In this document: positions 1-5,032 of the stretch, in pieces
Layout of the letters: each line of letters opens with the position of its first letter
Position numbering within the stretch: position 1 is the stretch's first letter
Assembly: GCA_903819605.1 (NCBI GenBank)
Contig: CAIJEA010000577.1
Coordinates: forward strand, 1 to 5,290
DNA length: 5,290 nucleotides
Direction of reading: 5' to 3'
Source: an uncultured cyanobacterium
GTDB taxonomy: Bacteria; Cyanobacteriota; Cyanobacteriia; Pseudanabaenales; Pseudanabaenaceae
Notes under the pieces: model-generated
Told to the model about the DNA's origin: nothing
The model's database searches: none
The model's input: only the letters and a program-made list of their open reading frames with translations
Made by a program: the position numbers and the translations under genes

Positions 1-1191
1 AATTGAGGCGATCGCTAAAGCTAATAAGCTTAACAGCGCTCCATACATCGGTGTGATTTCTCTTTGCGTTATTACTAGAGATGCAAAAATAGCCGAAGCA
101 AGACCACTACCACCAAAAAATAATCCTGTGCCAAATCCTGCTTGACTGCGGTCAACCATCGATAGCGCAAGGGGAATCGTATTAGTAAAAACTAAGCCTA
201 AAGCGATAGAAGAGAGAATACTCATCACTATTAAATAAATGCCATTGTCACTCAGTACTGATAGAGAGAGGCATCCTGCGATCACCGCCAATCCAATTCC
301 CATACCAAAAGGAGCCTTTAATCTTTTAGCCCATGTTTGTAAAGTCAATGTTGTTATTGACGCAACCAATAGTATCCCTGATAGGAAATAATCAATGGAA
401 ATATAATTAATCGCTTTAAATAAGCTATGGGGAAGCACATTCAATAGTAAACTGATTTCTAAATTGGAACCAAATCCAACTAGAAAGGGTAAAGCGTAAA
501 AGACCAAGGATTTCAGGGTGAATTTTTTAGGTGCAACATCAGCATGAGTTGCGGTAGTTATATGTCGGGGCATTGAAGACCAGAGGATGGTTGTCCCAAT
601 TAATAGAGCGATCGCTCCTAAAATGAAACTTCTTGATGCTCCAATCTGTTTGAGGACAAGGCTGACAATCGGGCTAACTGCGCCTATAGCGGCAAAAACG
701 AGTGCTAAAATGGAACTAGCTTGGGGAAGGTGATCGGTTGGGGCAAATCCTATTAATAGAGCCATCGCTGGACCGCGAAAAATAATCATGGAGATCGTCC
801 AAACCGTCATCAACAGAGGGATAATCCAGCGTATTCCTTCGGATAGTTCTGTTTCGATTAGCCATGAAGCGATCGTAAAAATTAGTCCTGCTAAAACTAC
901 TCCTACGACAATTTGTGGCAAACGACTTCCAAACTTACCGAAAAAGCGATCAGAATACCAACCTAAAATTGGCTCGACGATCGCGCCGAGCAGTCCCTGC
1001 CAAATGCCTAGCCATATAGCTAAATCGGCAAATCCCAACCGCACCAATATTTTGGGTTGATAAAATCCATAAGTAATCCAACTAAAGGTAATTGCCGCTA
1101 ATAGAGCTGCTAGCCCCCAGACTTGTCGCCAAAGAATTTTAGTTGAAGGATTGGGAAAGGAATTAATTTGAGCGTTATTCACGATAGTCAA
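1..1191 (-). CDS. Major facilitator superfamily transporter, 3'-truncated by window edge
   Basis: An uninterrupted minus-strand frame of 397 codons runs to the window edge. The product is a very hydrophobic inner-membrane protein in which about 12 membrane segments can be counted (near residues 24-44, 56-78, 91-111, 121-138, 158-180, 189-206, 229-253, 264-285, 297-313, 318-343, 352-373 and 383-397), so only a short C-terminal tail is probably missing. The loop after segment 2 reads GWYSDRFFGKFGSR (residues 77-90), an MFS motif A with D81, R82 and R90. The arrangement Y-G-F, then P-I-L-G-x-x-S-D-R, recalls cation/sugar symporters (SLC45/GPH-like), but the substrate cannot be read from sequence. 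The start is uncertain: TTG at 1191 and in-frame GTG at 1182 are both possible, neither has a clear ribosome-binding site, and no ATG lies near the N-terminus. A terminator-like hairpin lies about 15 bases upstream. Confidence 0.88.
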   Translation of the reverse strand, partial: MTIVNNAQINSFPNPSTKILWRQVWGLAALLAAITFSWITYGFYQPKILVRLGFADLAIWLGIWQGLLGAIVEPILGWYSDRFFGKFGSRLPQIVVGVVLAGLIFTIASWLIETELSEGIRWIIPLLMTVWTISMIIFRGPAMALLIGFAPTDHLPQASSILALVFAAIGAVSPIVSLVLKQIGASRSFILGAIALLIGTTILWSSMPRHITTATHADVAPKKFTLKSLVFYALPFLVGFGSNLEISLLLNVLPHSLFKAINYISIDYFLSGILLVASITTLTLQTWAKRLKAPFGMGIGLAVIAGCLSLSVLSDNGIYLIVMSILSSIALGLVFTNTIPLALSMVDRSQAGFGTGLFFGGSGLASAIFASLVITQREITPMYGALLSLLALAIASI

Positions 1192-1205
1192 ACCCGATCT
1201 TCAGG

Positions 1206-1230
1206 AAAAAAAGGGGCTTAAAGCCCCCTT
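1206..1230 (-). terminator. Intrinsic terminator downstream of the ferritin-like gene (or leader attenuator of the transporter)
   Basis: On the minus strand a GC-rich hairpin is followed directly by seven T residues (A-tract at 1206-1212 on the plus strand). The stem can form as GGGGCT (1213-1218) with AGCCCC (1222-1227), or as the overlapping pair AAGGGG (1211-1216) with CCCCTT (1225-1230). It lies about 90 bases past the ferritin-like stop codon and ends only 15 bases before the transporter's most upstream start, so it could equally control entry into the transporter gene. Confidence 0.75.
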
Positions 1231-1319
1231 GCCAATAAGTTTTGGATGTGAGATTTAGGATATCTTGATGGCTGTAGCGATCGCATCGCAAAGTCTTACA
1301 GAAATCGGCTAAAAATCAT

Positions 1320-1964
1320 TTATACCTTAATAATCCAAGCATCGCGGGTGGCTTTACTAACAAAAGCAGCAGGAACCACATTGAGGCTAACACCTAAAGA
1401 CTGGAAAGCTGCGCGAATTACAGTGGCATGGGAAGCTTCAGTGGAACCAATACTTGCACCTGCGGTAATAAGATCGGGATTTTTGAGTTTGGCGACTTCG
1501 CGACCATAGGCGATCGCCGCATCTACTTCTAAGGAAAGCGCCAACTTGGCAATATTCACGTCCGAGTCCAGATTTCCCTCGCCTCTTTCGATGTAAGGAG
1601 TGACGGTTTTAAGATAATCAGTCTTTGCCTCCACAGGCATACCACCTAGCTTTTGTACAACTGAAGCGAGTAGATCTCGGTGAGCTTTGTGATCGGTTTG
1701 ATTTGCCAAGGCGATCGCCAAAACTGCCTTACCTACATTACTATCGGTGAGCTTCCCTGCGGCAAATCCATAGGCCCAAATTGCTTGATGCTCGTAAAAC
1801 AAAGCCTTGTTGAGAACATTGATGTCATTTGCCACATCGCCCTTGGGTTGAGCCATAACCGCAGGTACAATTGCGCCACTAGCAACACCTACGGCTCCAA
1901 AAAAGCCAGCTTTAATCAATTGACGGCGCGAAGCGGAACGAGAAGATCTTTCTGTTCTAGACAT
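1320..1964 (-). CDS. Tat-exported ferritin-like domain protein
   Basis: This 214-residue protein begins with a twin-arginine signal: SRRQLIK (residues 12-18, with R13 and R14), a hydrophobic stretch at about 19-36, and a likely cleavage after VMA (36-38). It should therefore be folded, possibly metal-loaded, before export to the periplasm or thylakoid lumen. The mature part is mostly helical and shows the four-helix pattern of ferritin-like proteins. Candidate metal ligands are E58 in helix 1, H92 and H95 in helix 2, E146 in helix 3, and E176 with H179 (ExxH) in helix 4. Helix 2 has His where a canonical di-iron site would have Glu, so metal identity and activity are uncertain. It fits the broad bacterial Tat-secreted ferritin-like families (Ferritin_2 or DUF4439 type), whose roles are poorly known. 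It is transcribed divergently from the sigma factor gene at 2152. The start ATG fits the Tat signal, though its ribosome-binding site is weak. Confidence 0.88.
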   Translation of the reverse strand: MSRTERSSRSASRRQLIKAGFFGAVGVASGAIVPAVMAQPKGDVANDINVLNKALFYEHQAIWAYGFAAGKLTDSNVGKAVLAIALANQTDHKAHRDLLASVVQKLGGMPVEAKTDYLKTVTPYIERGEGNLDSDVNIAKLALSLEVDAAIAYGREVAKLKNPDLITAGASIGSTEASHATVIRAAFQSLGVSLNVVPAAFVSKATRDAWIIKV

Positions 1965-2078
1965 GTTTTTTACCAGTTAATATATAGTTGAAAATTAGTA
2001 ATGATTTATCAGCAATCGCAACTAAATAGCTCCTAAGTTAGTATCTATTGATTAATTTCCATTGGTGTTTGCAGACTG

Positions 2079-2108
2079 TTAGAAATTATTAGAAACTATT
2101 AGAGATTG
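2079..2108 (+). promoter_or_regulatory. Three 10-bp direct repeats upstream of the sigma gene (possible operator)
   Basis: TTAGAAATTA (2079-2088), TTAGAAACTA (2089-2098) and TTAGAGATTG (2099-2108) are head-to-tail copies with a period of exactly 10 bp, close to one DNA turn. They end 43 bases before the sigma start codon. The layout resembles tandem sites of OmpR-family response regulators. It is similar to, but not a match for, the cyanobacterial RpaB box HLR1 (two TTACA-containing 8-mers with a 2-base spacer), since the C of TTACA is G here. A role as operator is inference. Confidence 0.45.
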
Positions 2109-2136
2109 TTGCTTTCGCTAACTTGAATAGGAATAC

Positions 2137-2144
2137 GGAGAGGA
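2137..2144 (+). promoter_or_regulatory. Ribosome-binding site that fixes the TTG start of the sigma gene
   Basis: The purine run GGAGAGGA ends 7 bases before the TTG at 2152. No in-frame ATG lies near the expected N-terminus (the first falls well inside region 2), and the ATG at 2160 is out of frame. The Shine-Dalgarno sequence therefore supports a TTG start. Confidence 0.7.
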
Positions 2145-2151
2145 TCTAATC

Positions 2152-2754
2152 TTGGATTCATGCGATCGCAAATTTCTCAAAATTGACAGTTATAGTAAGC
2201 TTGATGAGATTTCCCTCATTAGCAGAATTGCCGAACAGGATCAAACAGCCCTGTCATTACTCTACGATCGCTATGCTCGAGTCATTTATACGATCGCCTA
2301 TAAAATTCTTAATTCTTCAGAGGAATCTGAAGAGATCGTTTTGGACGTATTTACTCAAGTATGGAAAATTGCCAAAAACTATAATTTCCAGAAAGGAAGA
2401 GTAGATACATGGCTGTTTATGCTCACCCGCAGTCGAGCCTTAGACCGCCTACGCACCTATGCAAGGCTTGGTAAAGCTATTACTGCTTCTGAAGATGCAT
2501 TAATGATGCATTCCTATACAGACAGTCCTGAAGAAGATGTACTACTACAAGAGCGAAAATCCTATATCAATGTTTGTCTAGAGCAGCTTCCTAACGAGCA
2601 GCGTCTGGTTTTAGAACTAGCTTATTTTAGTGGACTTAGCCATAGTGAAATTTCTACAAAAACTGGTATTTCCCTTGGTACTGTAAAAACTCGTATTCGG
2701 CTAGGTCTAAAAAAGTTGCGTGAAGCGATCGGCGAAGAGTGGTTTAGTGTTTAG
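2152..2754 (+). CDS. ECF-type (group 3/4) sigma-70 family RNA polymerase sigma factor
   Basis: The 200-residue product has the two-domain build of extracytoplasmic-function sigma factors. Region 2 spans about residues 33-104: LYDRYARVIYTIAY, then the acidic E-E-I-V-L-D-V-F-T-Q-V-W segment for core binding and -10 recognition, then GRVDTWLFMLTRSRALDRLR. Region 4 spans about 137-191 and contains the helix-turn-helix GLSHSEISTKTGISLGTVKT (161-180), followed by RIRLGLKKLRE, which would read the -35 element. Regions 1 and 3 are absent, and the length is normal for the family. Translation most likely starts at TTG, given a good ribosome-binding site 7 bases upstream and no usable ATG. The cupin anti-sigma gene follows on the same strand, almost certainly in one operon, as is typical for sigma/anti-sigma pairs. 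Three 10-bp repeats upstream may regulate the operon. The target promoters and the named cyanobacterial orthologue (for example SigG) cannot be assigned from this sequence. Confidence 0.93.
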   Translation: MDSCDRKFLKIDSYSKLDEISLISRIAEQDQTALSLLYDRYARVIYTIAYKILNSSEESEEIVLDVFTQVWKIAKNYNFQKGRVDTWLFMLTRSRALDRLRTYARLGKAITASEDALMMHSYTDSPEEDVLLQERKSYINVCLEQLPNEQRLVLELAYFSGLSHSEISTKTGISLGTVKTRIRLGLKKLREAIGEEWFSV

Positions 2755-2815
2755 GGAATGCTGATAACGATTAATTTGAGAAGTTTAAATTTAGAAAGCC
2801 AAATGCAAGAAAAAC

Positions 2816-2820
2816 AGGAG
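2816..2820 (+). promoter_or_regulatory. Ribosome-binding site that favours the internal start of the anti-sigma gene
   Basis: AGGAG lies 9 bases before the ATG at 2830. The earlier in-frame ATG at 2758 has only an AGGG placed one base upstream, too close to work well, and the ATG at 2803 has no such site. This decides the start used for the anti-sigma gene. Confidence 0.65.
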
Positions 2821-2829
2821 CTAAACTGC

Positions 2830-3384
2830 ATGAATCAAGAAGAACTTAATGAACTATTAGCATTGACTGCCGTTGGGGCAATCACTCCTCAAGAAATCCA
2901 GACCGTTGAAGAACTTGCTGCCACTTCTCCAGAGATAGATCGTGAACTGCGATCGCTTCGCGATACTGCCGCTACAATTGCCTATGCAGAAATGCCATTA
3001 GAAATTCCTGCGAGTCTCAAAAAAAGGCTATTTAATCATATTCCACAAGAACCAGAGGTGTTAGATTTTGTCGCCTTGCGATCGGGAGAACTCATCTGGA
3101 AACCTCATCCTATCAAAGGGCTTGCTGTTGCAATTTTAAATATTGATCCAATCACAAGACAAGTATCCTCATTAGTCCGTGCTGAAGTAACTGTCGAATA
3201 CCCATTGCATCACCATGTTTCGGGGGAAGAAATTTTCATGCTCGAAGGGGAGTTAATTGATCGAGGTGTTACTTACAAAGCTGGAGACTATCTCTACTCT
3301 AAGGCTGGATCCGTTCATTCCCCAACGGCGATCGCAGGCTGTATGTTTTTTGTTCGCACATCTTTAGATGATGCATTTATTTAA
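2830..3384 (+). CDS. Cupin-domain anti-sigma factor (ChrR-like, lacking the zinc anti-sigma motif)
   Basis: From the preferred start this is 184 residues in two domains. Residues 1-70 form an acidic helical segment (EELNELLALTAVGAITPQE, a second helix, then PASLKKRLFNHI) resembling the sigma-binding domain of RskA/ChrR-type anti-sigma factors. Residues about 85-180 form a cupin: motif 1 is HHHVSGEEIFMLEG (127-140) and motif 2 is GDYLYSKAGSVH (152-163). Likely metal ligands are H127, H129, E133 and H163. As recalled, ChrR of Rhodobacter sphaeroides uses H141, H143, E147 and H177, which has identical spacing. The HxxxCxxC zinc motif of ChrR's N-terminal domain is absent, and the only cysteine is C171. 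The protein probably holds the upstream sigma factor inactive in the cytoplasm until the cupin senses a signal such as singlet oxygen or peroxide; the signal is inferred. A longer form starting at ATG 2758 (208 residues) would begin three bases after the sigma stop, but has a poor ribosome-binding site and an unconserved-looking extension. Confidence 0.85.
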   Translation: MNQEELNELLALTAVGAITPQEIQTVEELAATSPEIDRELRSLRDTAATIAYAEMPLEIPASLKKRLFNHIPQEPEVLDFVALRSGELIWKPHPIKGLAVAILNIDPITRQVSSLVRAEVTVEYPLHHHVSGEEIFMLEGELIDRGVTYKAGDYLYSKAGSVHSPTAIAGCMFFVRTSLDDAFI

Positions 3385-3408
3385 AATTAGATAAGTAAGT
3401 TGTTGGAA

Positions 3409-3495
3409 TTAAATGTAGGATGGGTTAGCGATAGCATGACCCATAATTTATAACTAATTGATGCGTTATGTTGCACTAACGCATCCTACATTTAA
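3409..3495. repeat. 87-bp palindromic intergenic repeat (MITE-like), cyanobacterial GTAGGATG type
   Basis: The ends are 22-bp inverted arms (3409-3430 and 3474-3495) that match at 20 of 22 positions around the core AAATGTAGGATG. Inside, each half can fold alone: ATGGGTTA (3420-3427) with TGACCCAT (3437-3444), and ATGCGTTA (3451-3458) with TAACGCAT (3477-3484). No transposase is encoded. Similar GTAGG(A/G)TGGGTTAGCG palindromes are recalled as dispersed intergenic repeats in many cyanobacteria. It begins 25 bases after the anti-sigma stop, so its RNA hairpin could also protect or terminate that transcript. Confidence 0.65.
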
Positions 3496-3564
3496 CTAAG
3501 CCTTCCTACTTAAAATACTCCCCTCCCACCCAAAAAATAGGCATTATAAACTGAATAATTAGGC

Positions 3565-3588
3565 GTGCGCGGCCGAAGCCGCGGGCAC
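3565..3588 (-). other. GC-rich hairpin with a UUCG tetraloop on the minus strand
   Basis: Read on the minus strand, CGCGGC pairs with GCCGCG around a TTCG loop (3568-3583 in total), giving the exceptionally stable C(UUCG)G tetraloop. An alternative longer fold pairs GTGC (3585-3588) with GCAC (3565-3568) across a two-base bulge. It overlaps the left end of the 98-bp inverted-repeat element and is much more GC-rich than its surroundings. No T-tract follows, so it does not look like an intrinsic terminator. Confidence 0.5.
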
Positions 3589-3681
3589 TGGTCAGCGAAG
3601 TCATGATCGGCGTATTTGCGTCTTTTTTGTTGGTATGAAATGGACGTTTCAGGAACCATCCCCCATTACCTGACCAGTGCC
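3584..3681. repeat. 98-bp element bounded by perfect 12-bp inverted repeats
   Basis: GGCACTGGTCAG (3584-3595) and its exact reverse complement CTGACCAGTGCC (3670-3681) enclose 74 bases. No flanking target duplication is evident. The interior contains no transposase and no strong palindrome, but ATGG and CCAT around 3639-3660 could form a small inner hairpin. It could be a small non-autonomous mobile element or a structured RNA closed by a 12-bp helix. It is unrelated in sequence to the repeat at 3409-3495. Confidence 0.5.
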
Positions 3682-3850
3682 TCCTATCATCATTTAGATG
3701 TTTTACAAAATAGTAACCTTGACACCTCAAACCCATGCCAAGACTAAATTGTAAGATCTTCAAGAAATAAAAATATTGCGATTACGCCAAGATCTCAGTA
3801 ATTTTCATGATAAAAATCAGTTTTACAAATTGTTATTCTACAAATCATTA
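3682..3850. other. AT-rich non-coding spacer
   Basis: This is the remainder of the 466-base gap between the convergent anti-sigma and nusB genes. It is AT-rich, with no HIP1 site and no convincing open frame, tRNA or strong terminator on either strand. The nusB transcript may end here without a recognisable intrinsic terminator. Confidence 0.5.
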
Positions 3851-4489
3851 TTAGGAGTTACGAGATTGTTTGATCTGATCGTCAATGCGACGTAAGACTC
3901 CATTTATAAATCGATATCCATCCTCACTGCTGTAGCGTTTAGCTAGTTCTACCGCCTCATCGATCGCTACTTTACTTGCTACATTCATAAACAAAATTTC
4001 CGCAGTGGCAATTCTCAAAATATCTTTGTCTACTTGAGCGAGGCGATCGATTTGCCAGTTAACTAATGCATTGCTGATTGTTTCATCAATCTGCGATCGC
4101 TTACTATTTACAGTTTTGAGAATATCTATTGCATAATTACGCACTTCCGCGCGTTGGGCAAGTACGAGTGTGACTGGAAAATCTAAGGCTGCACCAATGT
4201 GGTTAATTGCGTTTTTAGTAAGCTCGATCGCCTCGCGCACCATGCCTTCTACAGCTTGGATATCTTGCCGAATGTCACCTGTGCGAGTTTCGCTAGAAGA
4301 TACACGCTCTTGACCGCGTTGCAGCTCAGCGCTAGCGGTTTGCAATAATTCTTTGGTTTCATCGTGCAAAGAGCGCACAACTGCCGTCACAATGTCATCA
4401 AGGGTTTTTGATTCTAGCTTTTGGGGTTGGCTAGGTAATTGGTTAATACTAAAGAGTGCGAGTTCGCGGGCGATGTGACGGGGTTGCAT
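3851..4489 (-). CDS. nusB: Transcription antitermination factor NusB
   Basis: The 212-residue product is a cytoplasmic RNA-binding protein that works with NusE/S10 on boxA RNA to allow antitermination, chiefly in rRNA operons. The C-terminal NusB core is clear: NWQIDRLAQVDKDILRIATAEI (residues 144-165), then VAIDEAVELAKRYSSEDGYRFINGVLRRI (174-202). The N-terminal helix QPRHIARELALFSINQLP (2-19) supplies the conserved arginine-rich RNA-binding start. Between them lies a helical, polar insertion (about 30-105) that makes this protein about 70 residues longer than E. coli NusB, as expected for cyanobacterial NusB. The start at 4489 was chosen because the conserved N-terminus begins MQPRHIAREL. 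In-frame ATGs at 4528 and 4576 would add residues unlike NusB, although none of the starts has a strong ribosome-binding site. It is divergent from the ferredoxin gene and stands alone on its strand. Confidence 0.9.
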   Translation of the reverse strand: MQPRHIARELALFSINQLPSQPQKLESKTLDDIVTAVVRSLHDETKELLQTASAELQRGQERVSSSETRTGDIRQDIQAVEGMVREAIELTKNAINHIGAALDFPVTLVLAQRAEVRNYAIDILKTVNSKRSQIDETISNALVNWQIDRLAQVDKDILRIATAEILFMNVASKVAIDEAVELAKRYSSEDGYRFINGVLRRIDDQIKQSRNS

Positions 4490-4563
4490 ATGAAGAGATA
4501 AAATTAAGCCAATTGCACATCGTATCATTCTCTTTGCACAATCTTTAAAATAGTGGGGCGCGA

Positions 4564-4569
4564 TGTCAA
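4564..4569 (-). promoter_or_regulatory. Candidate -35 element (TTGACA) for nusB
   Basis: A perfect TTGACA occurs on the minus strand upstream of nusB. The -10 region at the expected 17-base spacing is weak (AAAGAT). If used, transcription would start near 4534, which would exclude the ATG at 4576 as a start and leave a leader of about 45 bases before 4489. This is suggestive only. Confidence 0.3.
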
Positions 4570-4617
4570 GCACCATAGCCCACTACTAACTAAACAATTA
4601 GCTAAGTTTTAGAAAAA

Positions 4618-4947
4618 ATGACTCAGACCTTTACAGCTACGCTTCACCACCAAGGACAAACTTTTACTGTGTCCGTACCCGAAAATCAATCGATCCTTGA
4701 TGCTGCGATCGAGCAAGGACTAGATTTACCATGCTCTTGCTATGCAGGAGTATGTACAACTTGTGCGGCGCAACTTGTAAAAGGTGAAGTCGATCAGAGC
4801 CAAGGCATGGGTATTGGCGGTATGGGTGACGAACTTGATAACAAGGGCTACATTCTCCTATGTGTATCGCAGCCTAAGTCCGATGTCGAAATTTTCACTG
4901 ACAAAGAGCAAGACGTTTACGCAATTAGGTTTGGACATAGCTCCTAA
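4618..4947 (+). CDS. 2Fe-2S plant-type ferredoxin with C-terminal extension
   Basis: This 109-residue soluble electron carrier has the beta-grasp fold of photosynthetic-type ferredoxins. Cluster ligands are C41, C46 and C49 (SCYAGVCTTCA) and C82 (LLCVSQP). The spacing is Cx4Cx2C followed by x32 to the last cysteine, three residues longer than the usual x29. The extra residues lie in the glycine/methionine-rich segment GMGIGGMGDELDNKGY (63-78). An additional cysteine, C39, lies two residues before the first ligand. The C-terminus extends beyond PetF as KEQDVYAIRFGHSS, a tail recalled from a distinct cyanobacterial ferredoxin subfamily of about 105 residues, so this is probably a specialised isoform and not the main photosystem I acceptor. 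The start ATG at 4618 fits the conserved N-terminus TQTFTATLHHQGQTF, with only a weak purine run upstream. A perfect terminator hairpin starts at its stop codon, giving a monocistronic message. Confidence 0.93.
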   Translation: MTQTFTATLHHQGQTFTVSVPENQSILDAAIEQGLDLPCSCYAGVCTTCAAQLVKGEVDQSQGMGIGGMGDELDNKGYILLCVSQPKSDVEIFTDKEQDVYAIRFGHSS

Positions 4948-4990
4948 AATATTATGAAGAGGTTGCAAAGCAACCTCTTCATAATATTTT
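4946..4990 (+). terminator. Perfect 21-bp intrinsic terminator hairpin after the ferredoxin gene
   Basis: Positions 4946-4966 and 4970-4990 are exact reverse complements separated by the loop AAA. The core pair is GAAGAGGTTGC with GCAACCTCTTC, flanked by AT-rich arms that supply an A-tract on one side and TTTT on the other. The left arm begins inside the TAA stop codon (4945-4947). The shape is symmetrical, so it could act in both directions, but only the ferredoxin transcript reaches it from a known gene. Confidence 0.88.
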
Positions 4991-5032
4991 CATCTGCTTA
5001 TCTATAGCGCTCCAAATAATGCAAGCAAAGAA

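Larger units (their letters stand above)
8..4100. repeat. HIP1 octamers (GCGATCGC), nine dispersed copies
   Basis: Exact copies start at 8, 608, 1277, 1510, 1711, 2162, 2949, 3328 and 4093. Eight fall inside coding regions and one (1277) lies between the ferritin-like and transporter genes. HIP1 is the highly iterated palindrome characteristic of many cyanobacterial genomes and is the main taxonomic clue here. The span given covers the first to the last copy and is not a continuous element. Confidence 0.9.

Noticed and set aside
788..1060. Plus-strand open frame of 90 codons
   Set aside because: It lies wholly opposite the transporter gene, has a proline/serine/isoleucine-rich composition typical of an antisense shadow, and resembles no protein.
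1680..1991. Plus-strand open frame of 103 codons
   Set aside because: It is antisense to the ferritin-like gene, whose Tat signal and four-helix pattern are convincing; the frame has no recognisable domain.
2130..2136. GGAATAC as an ECF -35 element for autoregulation
   Set aside because: It is too close to the start codon and ribosome-binding site for a promoter of the sigma gene.
2183..2404. Plus-strand open frame of 73 codons
   Set aside because: It overlaps region 2 of the sigma factor in another frame and has no features of its own.
2758..2829. Upstream start giving a 24-residue extension of the anti-sigma factor
   Set aside because: The AGGG is one base from the ATG and the extension does not look like the family N-terminus, whereas ATG 2830 has AGGAG at 9 bases.
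3451..3494. Small open frame starting ATGCGTTATG inside the palindromic repeat
   Set aside because: It has only about a dozen codons, entirely within the repeat's inverted arm.
3506..3763. Minus-strand open frame of 85 codons
   Set aside because: It runs through the 98-bp inverted-repeat element and the GC-rich hairpin, has no ribosome-binding site or known domain, and is better explained as read-through of repeat sequence.
4490..4576. Upstream start giving a 29-residue extension of NusB
   Set aside because: The conserved NusB N-terminus begins at MQPRHIAREL, and a TTGACA element overlaps the extension.
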